Below, piece by piece: positions 10,091 through 21,439 of a stretch of DNA of 64,000 nt. The notes under the pieces are model-generated. The model had not been told where the DNA came from, searched no databases, and saw only the letters and a list, made by a program, of their open reading frames with translations. Source of the DNA: Cryptomeria japonica. Lineage: Eukaryota > Streptophyta > Pinopsida > Cupressales > Cupressaceae. The translations under genes and the position numbers were made by a program. Each line of letters starts with the position of its first letter. Position 1 is the first letter of the stretch. The stretch spans positions 417,725,757-417,789,756 of the forward strand of contig NC_081415.1 of NCBI RefSeq assembly GCF_030272615.1, read 5' to 3'.

Positions 10091-12200
10091 TGCTTGATTT
10101 TATTGCCTCCAAAGGAAGGAATGCTAAGAGAAGCAATGAATCCCCAACATGAATGTTTGAAATGTGTGTCCCACCAGGTGTACAAAAAATATTTGTGGCA
10201 AAAGTTGCACCTTGTGATGATCACCCTTGTGAAACATGGAAACAACCTCCCAAGTGTGTGACTTGCAAAAGTGAGGTTGAGTCTCCGAAGAAGGCCGACT
10301 TCCTCTTCAATATAAGTGTAATAAGACCTAATCTAATGATTTTGGGAGGGGAAAAGGGAGAAGGAGGAATGCTTGAAAGGGAAAAAATATTCACACCTGG
10401 ATTGAATGTCTAATCTTCCTACCTATGATTGCACAAAATATCAATAGAACTATCTCAGAGATGCACAAAATTCTATGCAAACTAGGGACCTAAGGAAATG
10501 TGAAGGTTAGGATTCTTGTGGATGGCAAGAGGACTGCACTTAGTTCACAAATGACATTCAAAGAGGAGAATAACACAATCACATATGACCTTAAGACAAC
10601 CAAAGAGGATTCATTTACACAAGAAGGTAAAGGATTACACAACTTGTGAAAATTGAAAGAAGGAAAGATAGGCAAATTTATTCATATGAAGGCAATGCCA
10701 CTTTACAAATCACTGAAAAACATGTATTCAAATGATAAGAAAGAAAAGAAGATCCTAATGATAGATACAAAATTTTCCTTTATAGTTGAGGCATAACTCA
10801 AAATAAATTTAGCTAGAAACCCTAACCCTCTCCTAGCATTAGGTTACAAAAAAATCAAGAGGAAGATCAAATCAGAGAATGATCTGATGGCGTATGATTG
10901 CAGTTTGAGAAAAGCCCATCATCCTAGAGAAAAGAAAAATGTCCTTGCAGAAAGGGGAAATCTCTGTGAATGATGCATCTGAGATGGTGTTTGGAGGAGC
11001 AAAAAGTCTTCATTCCACACTGAATGAGCATGGGTGACATAAAAATCAGCCTACAAGGTTGTGTCTAGATTAATGGAAAAAATATCGGTGGTTGTATATG
11101 AAAAAGGATCAGATTTGGGGCATCTGTTGAAAGGAGAAAGGATCACAACCATTGGGTCAACAAAAACCACTATAGGGAAAATTAAATGCTAACGATCACC
11201 ATAAGATCAAACACTAATCATCAATCAGGAGATCTCAAGCGTAGGTGGATGCATGAGATCTTTCCACAATAGCCCTATTAGGCCCAACAAAATATTAAGT
11301 CACAGTCATCCGATCAAATCCTAAGTGAAAATGGGCGACTGATATAACGCCATGTAGCGGGACGGGTCCATCCCACCATCCCTGGCCCAAGATGATTGAA
11401 TGACAAGCATGCCTCCATGGGGTGATCAATTTTTAGAGAGAAGGAGGCCACAAAGCCACAATAGTCATCGATCAGGAAGATGAACCCCACAAGGTTCGAC
11501 AAGCTTTGACGTAGCAGCCAAGTCAACAGGAACACCACCTGCAAAAGAACTTGGCACTCGACCAGATGGGAAGAGGGCCCTCATCAAGGCCTAAGCACTT
11601 ACCACAAAAATACCATGTAGACCCGGGCACACCACACACACAAAAGGATCTCGACACTCAACAGGAGAGGGAATCTCATCGCATTGAGTCCTGAGTAGTT
11701 GGTCACTACAAGGCCCACGTTAGACTGCATGTCCACCTAGAAGAGCTCAGGACTCACCTAGGCACAAAAGAACACTCCACCCATGTAAAAGGCCATGCGA
11801 AGAACCCCCTCTCGCTGGTGAAAGGGAAAAGAGAACTAGCCCCACGAGGACTCGATGACACTCCAACCGATGGAAGATAAGTGATTTGATTGGCCAACCT
11901 AGTCAACCTCAAAATATAATTCTAGAGCCTGAAATAAATAAAAGACTCGCTCCGCAACCTACCAAAAATTTGTTCGGACTAACACAATGCGTATAACATG
12001 GAGGTTATCACCAATGTGCATAAACCACAAGTTATTCAAATGGTTACTTAGATCGGTTATAGCCATGGCAAGGGTTGATAGAAAATTGTCAACAACATCC
12101 ATTTCAAGTATATGTGTCATACTATGTGGATTTGAATTATAATTTCAACACAAAGTCATAAATCTGCCTTATTCAACCCACCAAGGTTTTGTAGAGCCTA
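10091..12200 (-). repeat. Probable Ty3 5' LTR; no gene seen
   Basis: It begins at the primer site just described. No coding frame is supported. A TATA-like CTATAAAGG on the minus strand near 10780-10790 and a mildly GC-rich stretch (11300-11900) are all that stand out. The outer boundary cannot be placed; 12200 is a guess where base composition changes. Confidence 0.35.
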
Positions 12201-13320
12201 AAGAGTAGGAGACATCTTATTTTAAAATATTCTTGCTGGTTGGCCAAGTCAGTTGCATAACCTAATTATAGAACTTGGCACATTCTTAGAGTTTTACAAT
12301 CTATTGATTTGGGAACCAACATGATGGTGGATGATCTTCTTAGTGTGCTTATGTTGGAGGATCTCTTGATCCTATTGCTGTTGAGTGTCTTTCACATTTG
12401 TAGGTACACTGGTAGGAGAAGGTGATCTTCATGGTATTTTAGGATGTGGACGTCTTTGGGGAATCATGGAGTCCTTGATTTAGGTGTCATTTTATGCTTT
12501 CATTTGGCATGTTATCCTTGTTTGATAGGATGGTTGATCTTGTGTCATGTTGCACTCTTGATTATAGATTAGAGGTTTGGAATGATATGGTTATTTGATA
12601 TGTTCATATGGAGGATGTTATCTTCTATTAGGGGATCGTTAGATCATGTTGTCATGTTTATGTTCTTGGTTCTTGATATTGGAGCTTTGACATTGATATT
12701 GGTTGGCTCTCTTTGTATTGAGTGTATGATCATTTTCCTGATTACTTCATGATGGTGCTATGTTGCATTTGGAGTTTGGCATGGATTGATCAACTATATT
12801 TGTTCATGGATACATGCAGATGTTGGTGATTCTTGTATTCTCTTGTTATTAGAGACATGTGTTGGGATGGTTGGTTGTTTCAACAAGAATTTTGTGGAGC
12901 ATTCACCTAGTATGGACTTAAGAGGAGGTTTTCATTAGTGTGAGTTATGATCACTTGGATAGCTTGATGAGCATTCTCATTCCTCACTCTTGGTCTACTT
13001 AGTGGTTTACCACATGAGAGGTATTTCCCATTGGTCCTTTCGGGTGCATTATAGTTATGCTTATCTTTCATAGATATGGATCTTGAGCTATGGAGATTCT
13101 TATTTCTAGAGGGCTCATTTTGATAGATGTATAGCATTGGTTATCTCCTTGTGCATATGGGTATAGAGATAAAATAGAAAATTATGATTAACAATGCAAT
13201 TTTTTGTAACAGGGATGGATTAACTTATTAATTAAGCAATTTGAATTGTGATTTTGAACAATAGATACCTCTAAATCATAGAATAAAATGTCATGAATAT
13301 TAGATCTGAAAATACACTTG
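12201..13320. other. Unassigned repeat-like DNA, TG-rich on the plus strand
   Basis: No recognisable domain. The minus strand reads as a stretch with stops mainly at TAG and TAA, including an open piece at 12907-13137 (76 residues, no family recognised). It could be a decayed retroelement ORF or the U3 of an LTR; I cannot choose. Confidence 0.25.
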
Positions 13321-13660
13321 AAAATTATGCAACCCACAAGTTAATTTTAGAATTATAAATTAGGGTTTTTGTGAATTTTACCTCTAAGTTTATGTAATTC
13401 AATTGATGATGAGATCTATGAGTTCAAATTTGAATTTTAAAATGCATAAACAATCAAATTCGAGACAATAAATCAAAATTATGTAACCGACAAGTTTAAT
13501 TTTAGAATTATAAATTAGGGTTTTTATGAATTTAACCTCTAAATTTATGTAATTCAATTGAAAATAAAACTTATGAGTGCAAGTTTGAATTTGAAAATGC
13601 ATACAAATTAGATCAAAGATCACAAATTAGAAATTATGGTGCAAGAAGTCAAGTTCACCA
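13321..13660 (-). repeat. Tandem duplication in an element leader, with primer-site remnant
   Basis: Two copies about 155 bp apart share TTTTAGAATTATAAATTAGG and surrounding sequence. The string AAGTTCACCA at 13651-13660 matches the last bases before the LTR of the element at 48670-57342 (GGGTTCACCA at 55731-55740), and the AT-rich leader there is similar in character. So this is the leader of a minus-strand element whose 5' LTR follows on the right. Confidence 0.5.
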
Positions 13661-13669
13661 GAAATATAA

Positions 13670-14864
13670 TGGTGTAATATTATTAGGGTGAGGATTAAGT
13701 GAAGATAATAGAGCTACTAAATTACCTAATTAACCATTACATTGGGAAGGAGAGGGAATGTAATAGATCTAGTCTCAAAAGACTGAGAATCTAATCGGAT
13801 TCCAGCCTCCTTTGGTAGGGGATTTTTCCTTCCTAGATTGGTTTGAGTGTTTGATAATTATGAAAAAATAGGTGATAATGAAGTATTATGATAGAAATAG
13901 TGAGCTATAGATATCGTATAGAGCCATTGACTTGGATCTGGCAAATTAAGTTGTCTACAATATGCTCTTAGTAGTTTGGCCTAATTTTTTGGGACCAAGT
14001 AGTATCAATTCATCTTGGTCCTTAGAATTTTTTGTCACCAAAATTTGAGCCTGTTCATCTCTATGAACTCTATCAATACTCTGAAGCATAGCTATATACC
14101 TATTCCTACATACATAGAGAGGCGAAAAATTGTTGAGAATAGGGGTTTGCCTTAGGTCAAACCCTAATTTTGGAATTAACAAATAAATTGAATTCATAAA
14201 TGTAGTGAAATACTACAATAAAATAATTTCTTTTTGAGGGAAAGGTTGAAAATGATTGAAAACCTAATGATATACCTCAATGAATTTTTGTTTGACCTTC
14301 ACAAAGGAATTAGGGTTTCATGTGTGTTGTCTTCATAAAACATAGATCATGGATGTCATCTTCAATATCTAAAAGATGACTTCACTTCTGCTCCAATTCT
14401 TGATGAAAGCCTAAATGCTTTCTCACTTGAATTTTGTAGGGTGTAATTGAGATCTTGAAAGAGGTTCGTTAGGTTTAAAATGAGAGGGATAAACGTCCTT
14501 TTATACTTGCTTGTCAAAAAACAAATTGATTTTTTTAACACAGGCCAACACAGGATCTAGGTCCCCACTAAAATTATGTGACCATTATGAGGCCCCAAAT
14601 TGGGCCCTTTTTGAGAGGACCACGGTGCCCAGTGCCAAGGTGTGCTAGGCACCATCGTCCTGATTTAGGACCAGGGTGTCTAGCACCATGGTCCTGGAAA
14701 TCAGGGCTCTAGTTTTGGGGAGAGACTATGGAGATGGTGAAAAAGAATGTTTGATAGGTGGCATGAGAAAAATAAACACTTCAATCAAGCCTCGAAAACC
14801 AAAGTGCCAAAGTGAGGTCCAAGTGATCACAAAATTGTAGATGAGTACAATTTAGGACACTACA
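13670..14864 (-). repeat. 5' LTR of a minus-strand Ty3-type element
   Basis: The right end, GTACAATTTAGGACACTACA, matches GTACAATTTACGACGCTACA at the end of the LTR at 48670-50300, so in minus orientation it starts TGTAGTGTCCTAAATTG. It carries two GC-rich palindromic modules at 14617-14660 (expanded) and 14668-14694 (27 bp). The left edge is placed only approximately, beside the primer-site remnant. Internal sequence is largely lost. Confidence 0.6.
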
Positions 14865-15211
14865 ATATCTTGCCTTGAATAAATGAGTTTTAGTTATGCA
14901 ATTCCTTTGCATCTTGCCCTAAGGTTGTGCAAATTAGCTAGCAAGTCCAGAGAAGTGAGCTCCTTGGCCTGTGGCCTAATCATTGCAATCATTTATATTT
15001 ATATTATGTGTGATTCTCACTGTGGTTTTTCCCTTTTTGGAATTTGAATGTAAATCTGGTGTTCATGATTTCATTATATTTTGTTCTTCCATGATTTCAT
15101 TAAAGTGATTTGTTAGTTGTGGTTTGAAGTTTAATAAATGTAAAATAAAATTGTATTAGAGATCCAAACTTATTCACACCCCCCCCCCTCAGTCTTGGTG
15201 TGTGTTCAACA
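14865..15211 (+). repeat. Truncated copia LTR end
   Basis: It ends TCAACA after a C-tract, CTCAGTCTTGGTG, which is the reverse of the GAGAGGGGGGGTG start tract of the LTRs at 6371 and 16375. It also has TGTGGTTTTTCC about 190 bp before the end, the R/U5-type motif of plant copia LTRs. So this is the end of a plus-strand copia LTR, cut on the left by the LTR ending at 14864. Confidence 0.55.
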
Positions 15212-15348
15212 AGTTATTGTTTACAAACACCCTTTGTCTTTGACATCAAATTGGGAAAGACAGATACAGTGTGGGAGAGATTTTATTGGAAAGATTTTAT
15301 TATTGGTTGGTGGTACAAGTGTTGCCATCAATGACAAAGGGGGAGATT
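15212..15348 (+). other. 137-bp internal remnant of a copia element with polypurine tract
   Basis: Only 137 bp separate an LTR end from the next LTR start. The right end holds CAAAGGGGGAGAT (15335-15347), the canonical copia polypurine tract, immediately before TGTTGG. All gag-pol coding sequence is missing. Confidence 0.55.
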
Positions 15349-16374
15349 GTTGGAAACTTGTGTTATATTTTCATTGATGTCAAACTTGATAGTGTTGTCA
15401 TTAATGTTGTTCAGCTATGTGGATGTTTTAGATGGTCTAGAAATGAGTGTCCAGGTGTTGTTATGTTGTCTAGAAGTATAAGGTGTTTCCAGAAGGCTAG
15501 TGTAGTGGAAGTTTTAATATGCAGGAAAGAGTATTCAAATGTTTTTATAGAAGAATTATTTGCATTCCTCCATTTTTTATGTTCATGTCATGTGGTTTTG
15601 GATATAATGTCTATGTTTTGTGGATGTTGCACTATCATGTTTCCAGGTTCTCATTTGCTCAAATGATGTAGTTGGTTGTGGTGGTTTGTTGACAGTGAGG
15701 TTCATTATTAGGACTGGTCTGGAGAATACATTGCATTGCTCCACTATGGTGATTCAAGTGTTCTATCTTTGAGTACATTCTCATATGGTTTTTGCGGCAT
15801 TCTAGTTCAAATTTTTAGTGTTGGTTTGATCAACAAGTGAGGCTATGTTGTTTAGTGTTTTGTGTTGTCGGTTATGTTGGTCTCTAGTTGACTTAGGTGG
15901 TGTATCTTATATGGATCATACCTTTTGGTTCGAGTACACATTGAAGGTTTAGTTAGAATGTTAATATGGGTCTCATAGTGGCGTGTGTAGATCTGCATTG
16001 AGTATTTTGTATCAAGTGATGTTTTTTGTGTCGACTAGTTAACGTGTTTCATTGTATTGCAAATGATACCAACTTTTGTGGATGTTCTATCATGCTTGGT
16101 TCATTATAATAAAGATTGGAAGATGTTTTGTGATGTATTTAGGTCCTCTTTATCTTTTGGAGTGAACTGCATTGTGTATTTTTGGTTTGGGTGGCCGATC
16201 TTTTTGTAATTTATGTATACTTTTTCTATGGCCAACCTAGTTGAGGGTTTCAATATATAACCTTCTATAAGTAAAGTCCATATATGTGATTTGGTGTGTG
16301 GATTTTTGTTAATTGGATGTGAATGATATGCAAGCAGAAGAGATACAAATTTTAGTTTGTGATGAGCTTTGATG
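15349..16374 (+). repeat. Copia 3' LTR, truncated on the right
   Basis: It starts TGTTGGAAACTTGTG right after the polypurine tract. It is T- and G-rich, with no supported gene; the open frame at 15271-15666 crosses the LTR boundary and looks fortuitous. It is cut at 16375 by the insertion of element 2. Confidence 0.6.
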
Positions 16375-17321
16375 TGTTGGAATCCAAGAACACTGAGAGG
16401 GGGGGTGAATCAGTGTTCTATCGGTAATCTTAGTTTTGAACTTATTCCTTATTAATCGGTTAACAGTAAATAAAATTAGAATGCATACACAAAATAACAC
16501 AATGAAAGGAAACACCATAACACCAAGATTTATATGTGGAAAACCCTGCAAAGAGAAAAACTATAGTTAGAGGGTTTGCACATGCATAAAGGCCAACCGC
16601 CTAGAGCTCACTGCTCAAATACAAATCATAGGAATTATCACTAACTTAAAGAACACTTAAAAGTGTTTACTAATGAAAATGAACTTATAAATAGCATCTG
16701 ACCATGCTGGATAAGTTCCGGTGAATACTCTGATATCCTTCTCTATATATCACTTGTCTGATACTTTGTTCTGCTACCAGTTAAGTTGTGCACGTGAAAC
16801 TGCACACAGTCGCTACCAATCGCATATCATAACTTACTAAAATATTCGCAATCAAAAGCTCACATACCATCTAACACACATCTGATCTATCGTTGAAGTG
16901 AACTTCTTAAATATCCTTCTAACTTAACCATGTCAGCTTCAAAAAGAAACATAAACAAGTCGGCTATTGGATTACAATGAAAATCAAACATAAATCCAAT
17001 GACCATGTTGGACATCACACGTTACCACCAAAATCCATGAAGACATAATCGAGACCAAAATATTTCCTTAGTTGGGTCCTATCCATTACCGAGTTCCATA
17101 TACATGTTACCAAGATCTAGACTTGTTACCAAGATTAGGACTTAGCTGGGTATGAAGTGAATGCCGGTGTCGGTGTAAAGCAATGTGAATACCAATACCG
17201 GTTAAGTGCAATGTATGTCGTTCAACCAAACCATGAAACCATTTACCCTGAGATGATGAGTTTCCATCAATGACAACCCAAAATTCCATGAATCTTACCA
17301 GATGAGTGTCAATTGCCAACA
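16375..17321 (-). repeat. 3' LTR of element 2
   Basis: It starts TGTTGGAATCCAAGAACAC, has GAGAGGGGGGGTGAATCAG close to the start and ends GTGTCAATTGCCAACA; it is 947 bp, against 942 bp for the LTR at 6371-7312. It contains ATATGTGGAAAACCC, the copia-LTR motif. Both ends are sharp: the left one interrupts another LTR, the right one is followed by a polypurine tract. Confidence 0.75.
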
Positions 17322-17338
17322 ATCTCCCCCTTTGGCAT
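17322..17338 (-). other. Polypurine tract of element 2
   Basis: Minus-strand CCAAAGGGGGAGAT directly upstream of the 3' LTR, the classical copia plus-strand primer. It shows that this LTR is the 3' one and that the element reads on the minus strand. Confidence 0.7.
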
Positions 17339-18430
17339 TGATGACAACACTCATGTGAAAAGTGATACCATCCATGAAAATTCCATTGAATCTGAATCTG
17401 TTGATCTATACATGTTTCTGTTGTATACATCCAAATATCCCCCTGAGAAATATATACATTTTTAACTTATTCCTCCCCCTTTGACATCAATGGCAAAGTG
17501 GGGTGCCCACAAAGAATTCTGTACAGTTATAAACATGAGCCGATTCTATACAAACTTCAAAATATCTGCATACATATTCTTCAAAAATGAAAAGTAAGTA
17601 TCCCAACCATTCTTATGAGATTAAAGAATGGAGATGAATCCATTCAAGATGCTTGCATGATTTTCTATTCATTCCAAAGTAGCGGGATCCTCCTTCTGCA
17701 AATTAGTAATACACTCTATTTTATGAAATAGCAGATTATCAAGGTTGGGACCAATTAGATTCCGGAGCTCATTTTCTTTCCTTATTATCCTATCCCTATC
17801 CTTCTCCATTTCAAAAATTTGATCCACAACGGTCAAAATTGGACCATCCAAAGAATTTGTCAAATTGAGTTCTAGGTTGTAGGAGTTAGAAATTTGAACT
17901 AAGTTTTTCCTATAGTCAGACAAATGCTTGTGTATGGAGCCATTTAGCTTATCAAAATCTAGACAAATCTTATTATAAACATTACCTTCTTCATCCAAGG
18001 TTGCATCAATGGACTACAAACAAGTCTAAAGTTTCTCCTTACTAGTATCAATCATTTGCAAAAATGATAACTTCTGGGCCATAATAAAACTTTCTTTAGC
18101 CTCAGATAGTGAAATAGTCTGCAAAGAATCATAATTCTTAGGGATAAAATCAAAGATTTTCTCTAATTTACTCGAAGAGCTTGCACCATCTAGGGCTTGA
18201 AATTTTGGGACTAACTAGTTCAAAACCTCAAAACTGTGCTCAATCAGTTTTCTGTCATTTGACTCTGCCTGAGCCAATTCCTAAGTAGCCTGTACTTGAA
18301 GAGATGCCGCTACCAAAATCTTCTCTGCTAGTGACATCATATGGTATGGTTTGTCAAAACTGATGGAAAATTGTGGTAAGTACCCTTTAGCTATGGCAGA
18401 AGTTTCAATTGCCAATTCGGTGATGGTATG
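17339..18430 (-). pseudogene. C-terminal part of the element 2 second ORF
   Basis: An open minus-strand stretch (17669-17998) and its upstream continuation to about 18420 read through with a handful of stops. Sequence includes KPYHMMSLAEKILVAASLQ and MEKDRDRIIRKENELRNLIG. The region is strongly helical and coiled-coil-like. MMSLAEKILVAASLQ corresponds to MMIAAQKLMKE at 2327-2435 in element 1. The ORF ends at 17669, about 330 bp before the polypurine tract; nothing else is seen in that gap. Confidence 0.5.
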
Positions 18431-19815
18431 ATGAATCAATAAGGATCCAGATAACTACTAAGAGGGGGGGTGAATCAGTAGATGGAAAAATGACTAAAGT
18501 TTCACCAAACTCAAAAAAAATCTCACAAGTCAAACTCTGAACTGACTGGTTCAATCACTGAACTACAAATTGCAATATCACTATCAAGTATACCGGTTTG
18601 ACTGGCATAACAGAATAACAATATAACAACTCTGAAACTCTCAAAAACCTTTTAACCAAAACATCCAAATACTTTACTGACAAAAGTAAAAACACATTTT
18701 AGATTTTTGTCGGTCATCATATCATATCTAAGTGGATTTAGCAGTTAAGCAAATTAACCATAGAAAACATAACCACAAAAACATTCACCACTTGACACAA
18801 TGATTTTGACATGGAAACCCAAATGGGAAAAACCACGATGGGTATGAATACCCACAAGTATTCTGAACTATTCTGAAGTTAGCCCTGTTAGGAGTGAAGC
18901 CTGTTAAAGCTTTTACAAAAGTCTTGTTAAGAACAGATCCTGTTAGGGACCACTCGGTTAAGGGATTGACTATAATGCCCTATTAGAAGCAATACCCTAT
19001 TAGGAGTAACCTCAGTAGAGGATTTGAAATCCAAGCTAATGGATCACCTGGTTAGAAGATTTGAATAACACAAAGCATGTTAGATCTTACCCTATTAAGG
19101 GATTTGAATGTTGTAATTATTAGAGAACAACAAGGGTTTGTTGATCTGGTGAATAGCACTACTCTACTTGATCAGATCCTTTTCATGCTCCTATCTGCCT
19201 TCACACATACTGTAGATACATCTCCTGATTCGGCAACCAATCACTCTTACACTTAACCAAAATTGCCAACATTACAACAAAACAACTCATTGACCTTATA
19301 AACAAAACAATAGGTCGGTAACACATCACAAATTTAATATCTCATAGAGATTACAAACAAATCGGTTCAAGTATGACCATTGGATTACATAGCAATCATT
19401 GCACATGATTAAAGACAACCTCGATCGCTCCTTGATCACCGCTTCATTGATCCCTGTAACTCATCACACGGTTTCCACTTCATGAAATGTACTCGCTCAT
19501 TCCCAAGATAAAATAATTATCTCTACGTGTCAAAAACCATTTGAAACTCTTCTCATACAACATGCATATGTGGCATAATTATTATTGTTCATCATTTGAT
19601 CATAAACCAATACAACCGATTCACCAAGGTCCATCAGTTAGGGTTTGGCACATCAACATGTAGGGTTACCAGTTGATCTCACTTCTTCTCAAGTAATATT
19701 AGTTTCCTTCACTAACTCACCTACCAGTTGCAAAACAACATCATAAAAACATCATTATAGGTTAGAATTGAAATCAATGACAACATAATAATTCATCAAT
19801 GCAATCTTCATGCAA
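18431..19815. mobile_element. 1.4-kb insertion with LTR-like start, probably a solo LTR
   Basis: It splits the minus-strand ORF of element 2. The 8-bp string ATGGTATG flanks both sides (18423-18430 and 19816-19823). Close to the left end is CTAAGAGGGGGGGTGAATCAG, the start tract of the copia-like LTRs here, and ACATGGAAACCC with GGAAAAACCACG follows, so most of it resembles one LTR. Inside, short motifs of the type CCTGTTAGGAG and CCCTATTAGGAG recur (18880-19110). No ORF. The 8-bp duplication does not fit the usual 5 bp of LTR elements, so the boundaries remain uncertain. Confidence 0.45.
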
Positions 19816-19825
19816 ATGGTATGGT

Positions 19826-21367
19826 AGAAGTGTCAATTGCCAATTTGGAAGAGAGATCCACCATAGGTTCCTTACCCTTATTAGCCGAAGAGATAACCTT
19901 TGTATCCTTTAGCTCTTGTGTGTTGGTGGCTTTGCCACTTGGTGCCTCACCCAAAACTATTGAATCCTCTACACCTGTAACCTTATTTGTATCTACCTCT
20001 GTAATCCGTACATTATCTGTCGGGATATCCTATGTTTCAAAATGGGACTCAATAACTAGTACAGTGGTATCTGGTTGAGTTCTTGCTGGTTTCTCAACAT
20101 ATACAGTTGATTTATCTGCCAGTTTCATATCCTTAGGTAGCTGAATGTTCTGTGATTGTACAAAACTAGAACTTAACTCATAGCCAAGACCCAAAAGAAC
20201 TCTCACCCATATATCAATTGTCTCCTTTCTGATTTCTTCAAGTCTGTCAAACATGAGACTGTTAACTCTCAATTTGGGATTTAATTCTAATGATCTGGTT
20301 GTATTTATTAGATCATCCATTTCCTAAGGGGTTATAGAAGGACAAAGGTTGACCAATTTGGTCTCATTAATCCGTCTATCCAAAGTCTGACCATGTAGCT
20401 TTCTGACCTCTAATCTATCAAATAACTCCTTAGGCAAAACCTTTTCTAACTCTATCAATGCCCTACTGAATGTATCAAGATATAAAAGAATAGCTTGTTC
20501 TATTTGCTTCTTGTCCTCCTCACCAAAATCATCAAAGAATGAAGAAATGTTATCTAAATTACCATCATTTACAATCTCTTCAATTAAATCTTGTGCATTC
20601 ATCTTTTTCTTACCAGATCTCCATTTAGATTCTGGTTTAGCTTGCTCATATGATTTGGATTTTATCTTATGTACAATGGTGATCTTAGGCCTTCGAGGAG
20701 TCTCCTTGATATGTTCAAACTTTGGTTCTTCTTCCTTCTCCCTTACCACTCTATCAAAAATGCCTTTCTCTTTGGGAACCTCCTTGATCTCAGAATCTGA
20801 TTCTGTTTTAGAAAAAAAAATCATATATTGCCAGGTCGCCTTAGGTTTCTTCTTGGGTGGCTCTACCGGTGTCTAACTGGCAGGCTCAACTTTTGGTTGT
20901 TTGGATGTTTCTGATGTAATCGAGACCACATTGGGTGTGGTCAAAGCTTCTTTTTAGCTTCCCTTTCCTCTTTCCTCTTCTGTTTTGACTCTTTCTTCCT
21001 TTGTTCTTCCATAATTTTAATATGTTGCTTAACCTTAGATCTGTCAACACCTTCACTTATCAATGATTTTGTTGCTAGCCAATTCATCTTTTTTTGGATT
21101 GTTGGAGCTACCTGTTCCTGATGAACTTTGAGTTCTTTCTCCTTACCAGTTCCAAATTTCTCCTCCTTTTCATCTATCAATGCATGCAAAAGGTGTTGTG
21201 CATACCTCAACCTCAAAACCCATAGGCATTATCCATATAGTCCTGGGTTGTACAACTTCCATCATACATTCATATTTATGTACCATAAAGCAAATTGTGT
21301 CCTTATATCTCTCAACTATAGATTTAGGAATCCGGGACCTATTCTTCATGTCCTTATACTGCTCCAA
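19826..21367 (-). pseudogene. N-terminal and middle part of the element 2 second ORF
   Basis: Open pieces at 21170-21367, 20941-21216, 20324-20824 and 20030-20320 form one broken frame with a frameshift near 21215. It starts inside the domain shared with element 1 (IVERYKDTICFMV, MEVVQP) and continues with a Lys/Glu-rich segment (EERVKTEE/KRKEEREAKKKL), an acidic helical part (LIELEKVLPKELFDRLE) and LGEAPSGKATN. The corresponding order in element 1 is the same. No enzyme motif is visible. The 5' end of the ORF is missing at about 21380. Confidence 0.55.
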
Positions 21368-21439
21368 AAGGTGGTCCTACTACTCTGGATGAGGTCAAGA
21401 GTCATAAAAATAATGTTAATAAAATAAATATGCTATTTA

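Larger units (their letters stand above)
16375..21380 (-). mobile_element. Second copy of the RT-less LTR element (element 2), 5' part missing
   Basis: On the left is a complete 3' LTR with a polypurine tract, then a minus-strand interior that encodes a homologue of the second ORF of element 1. The gag and 5' LTR are absent: at about 21380 the element gives way to a plus-strand copia fragment. A 1.4-kb insertion (18431-19815) splits the ORF. Homology with element 1 covers both the LTR ends and most of the ORF, which argues that the gene order of element 1 is a family trait, not an accident of one copy. Confidence 0.6.

Noticed and set aside
15271-15666. 131-residue plus-strand frame
   Set aside because: It crosses the internal remnant, polypurine tract and LTR start of the copia element, so it cannot be a conserved protein.
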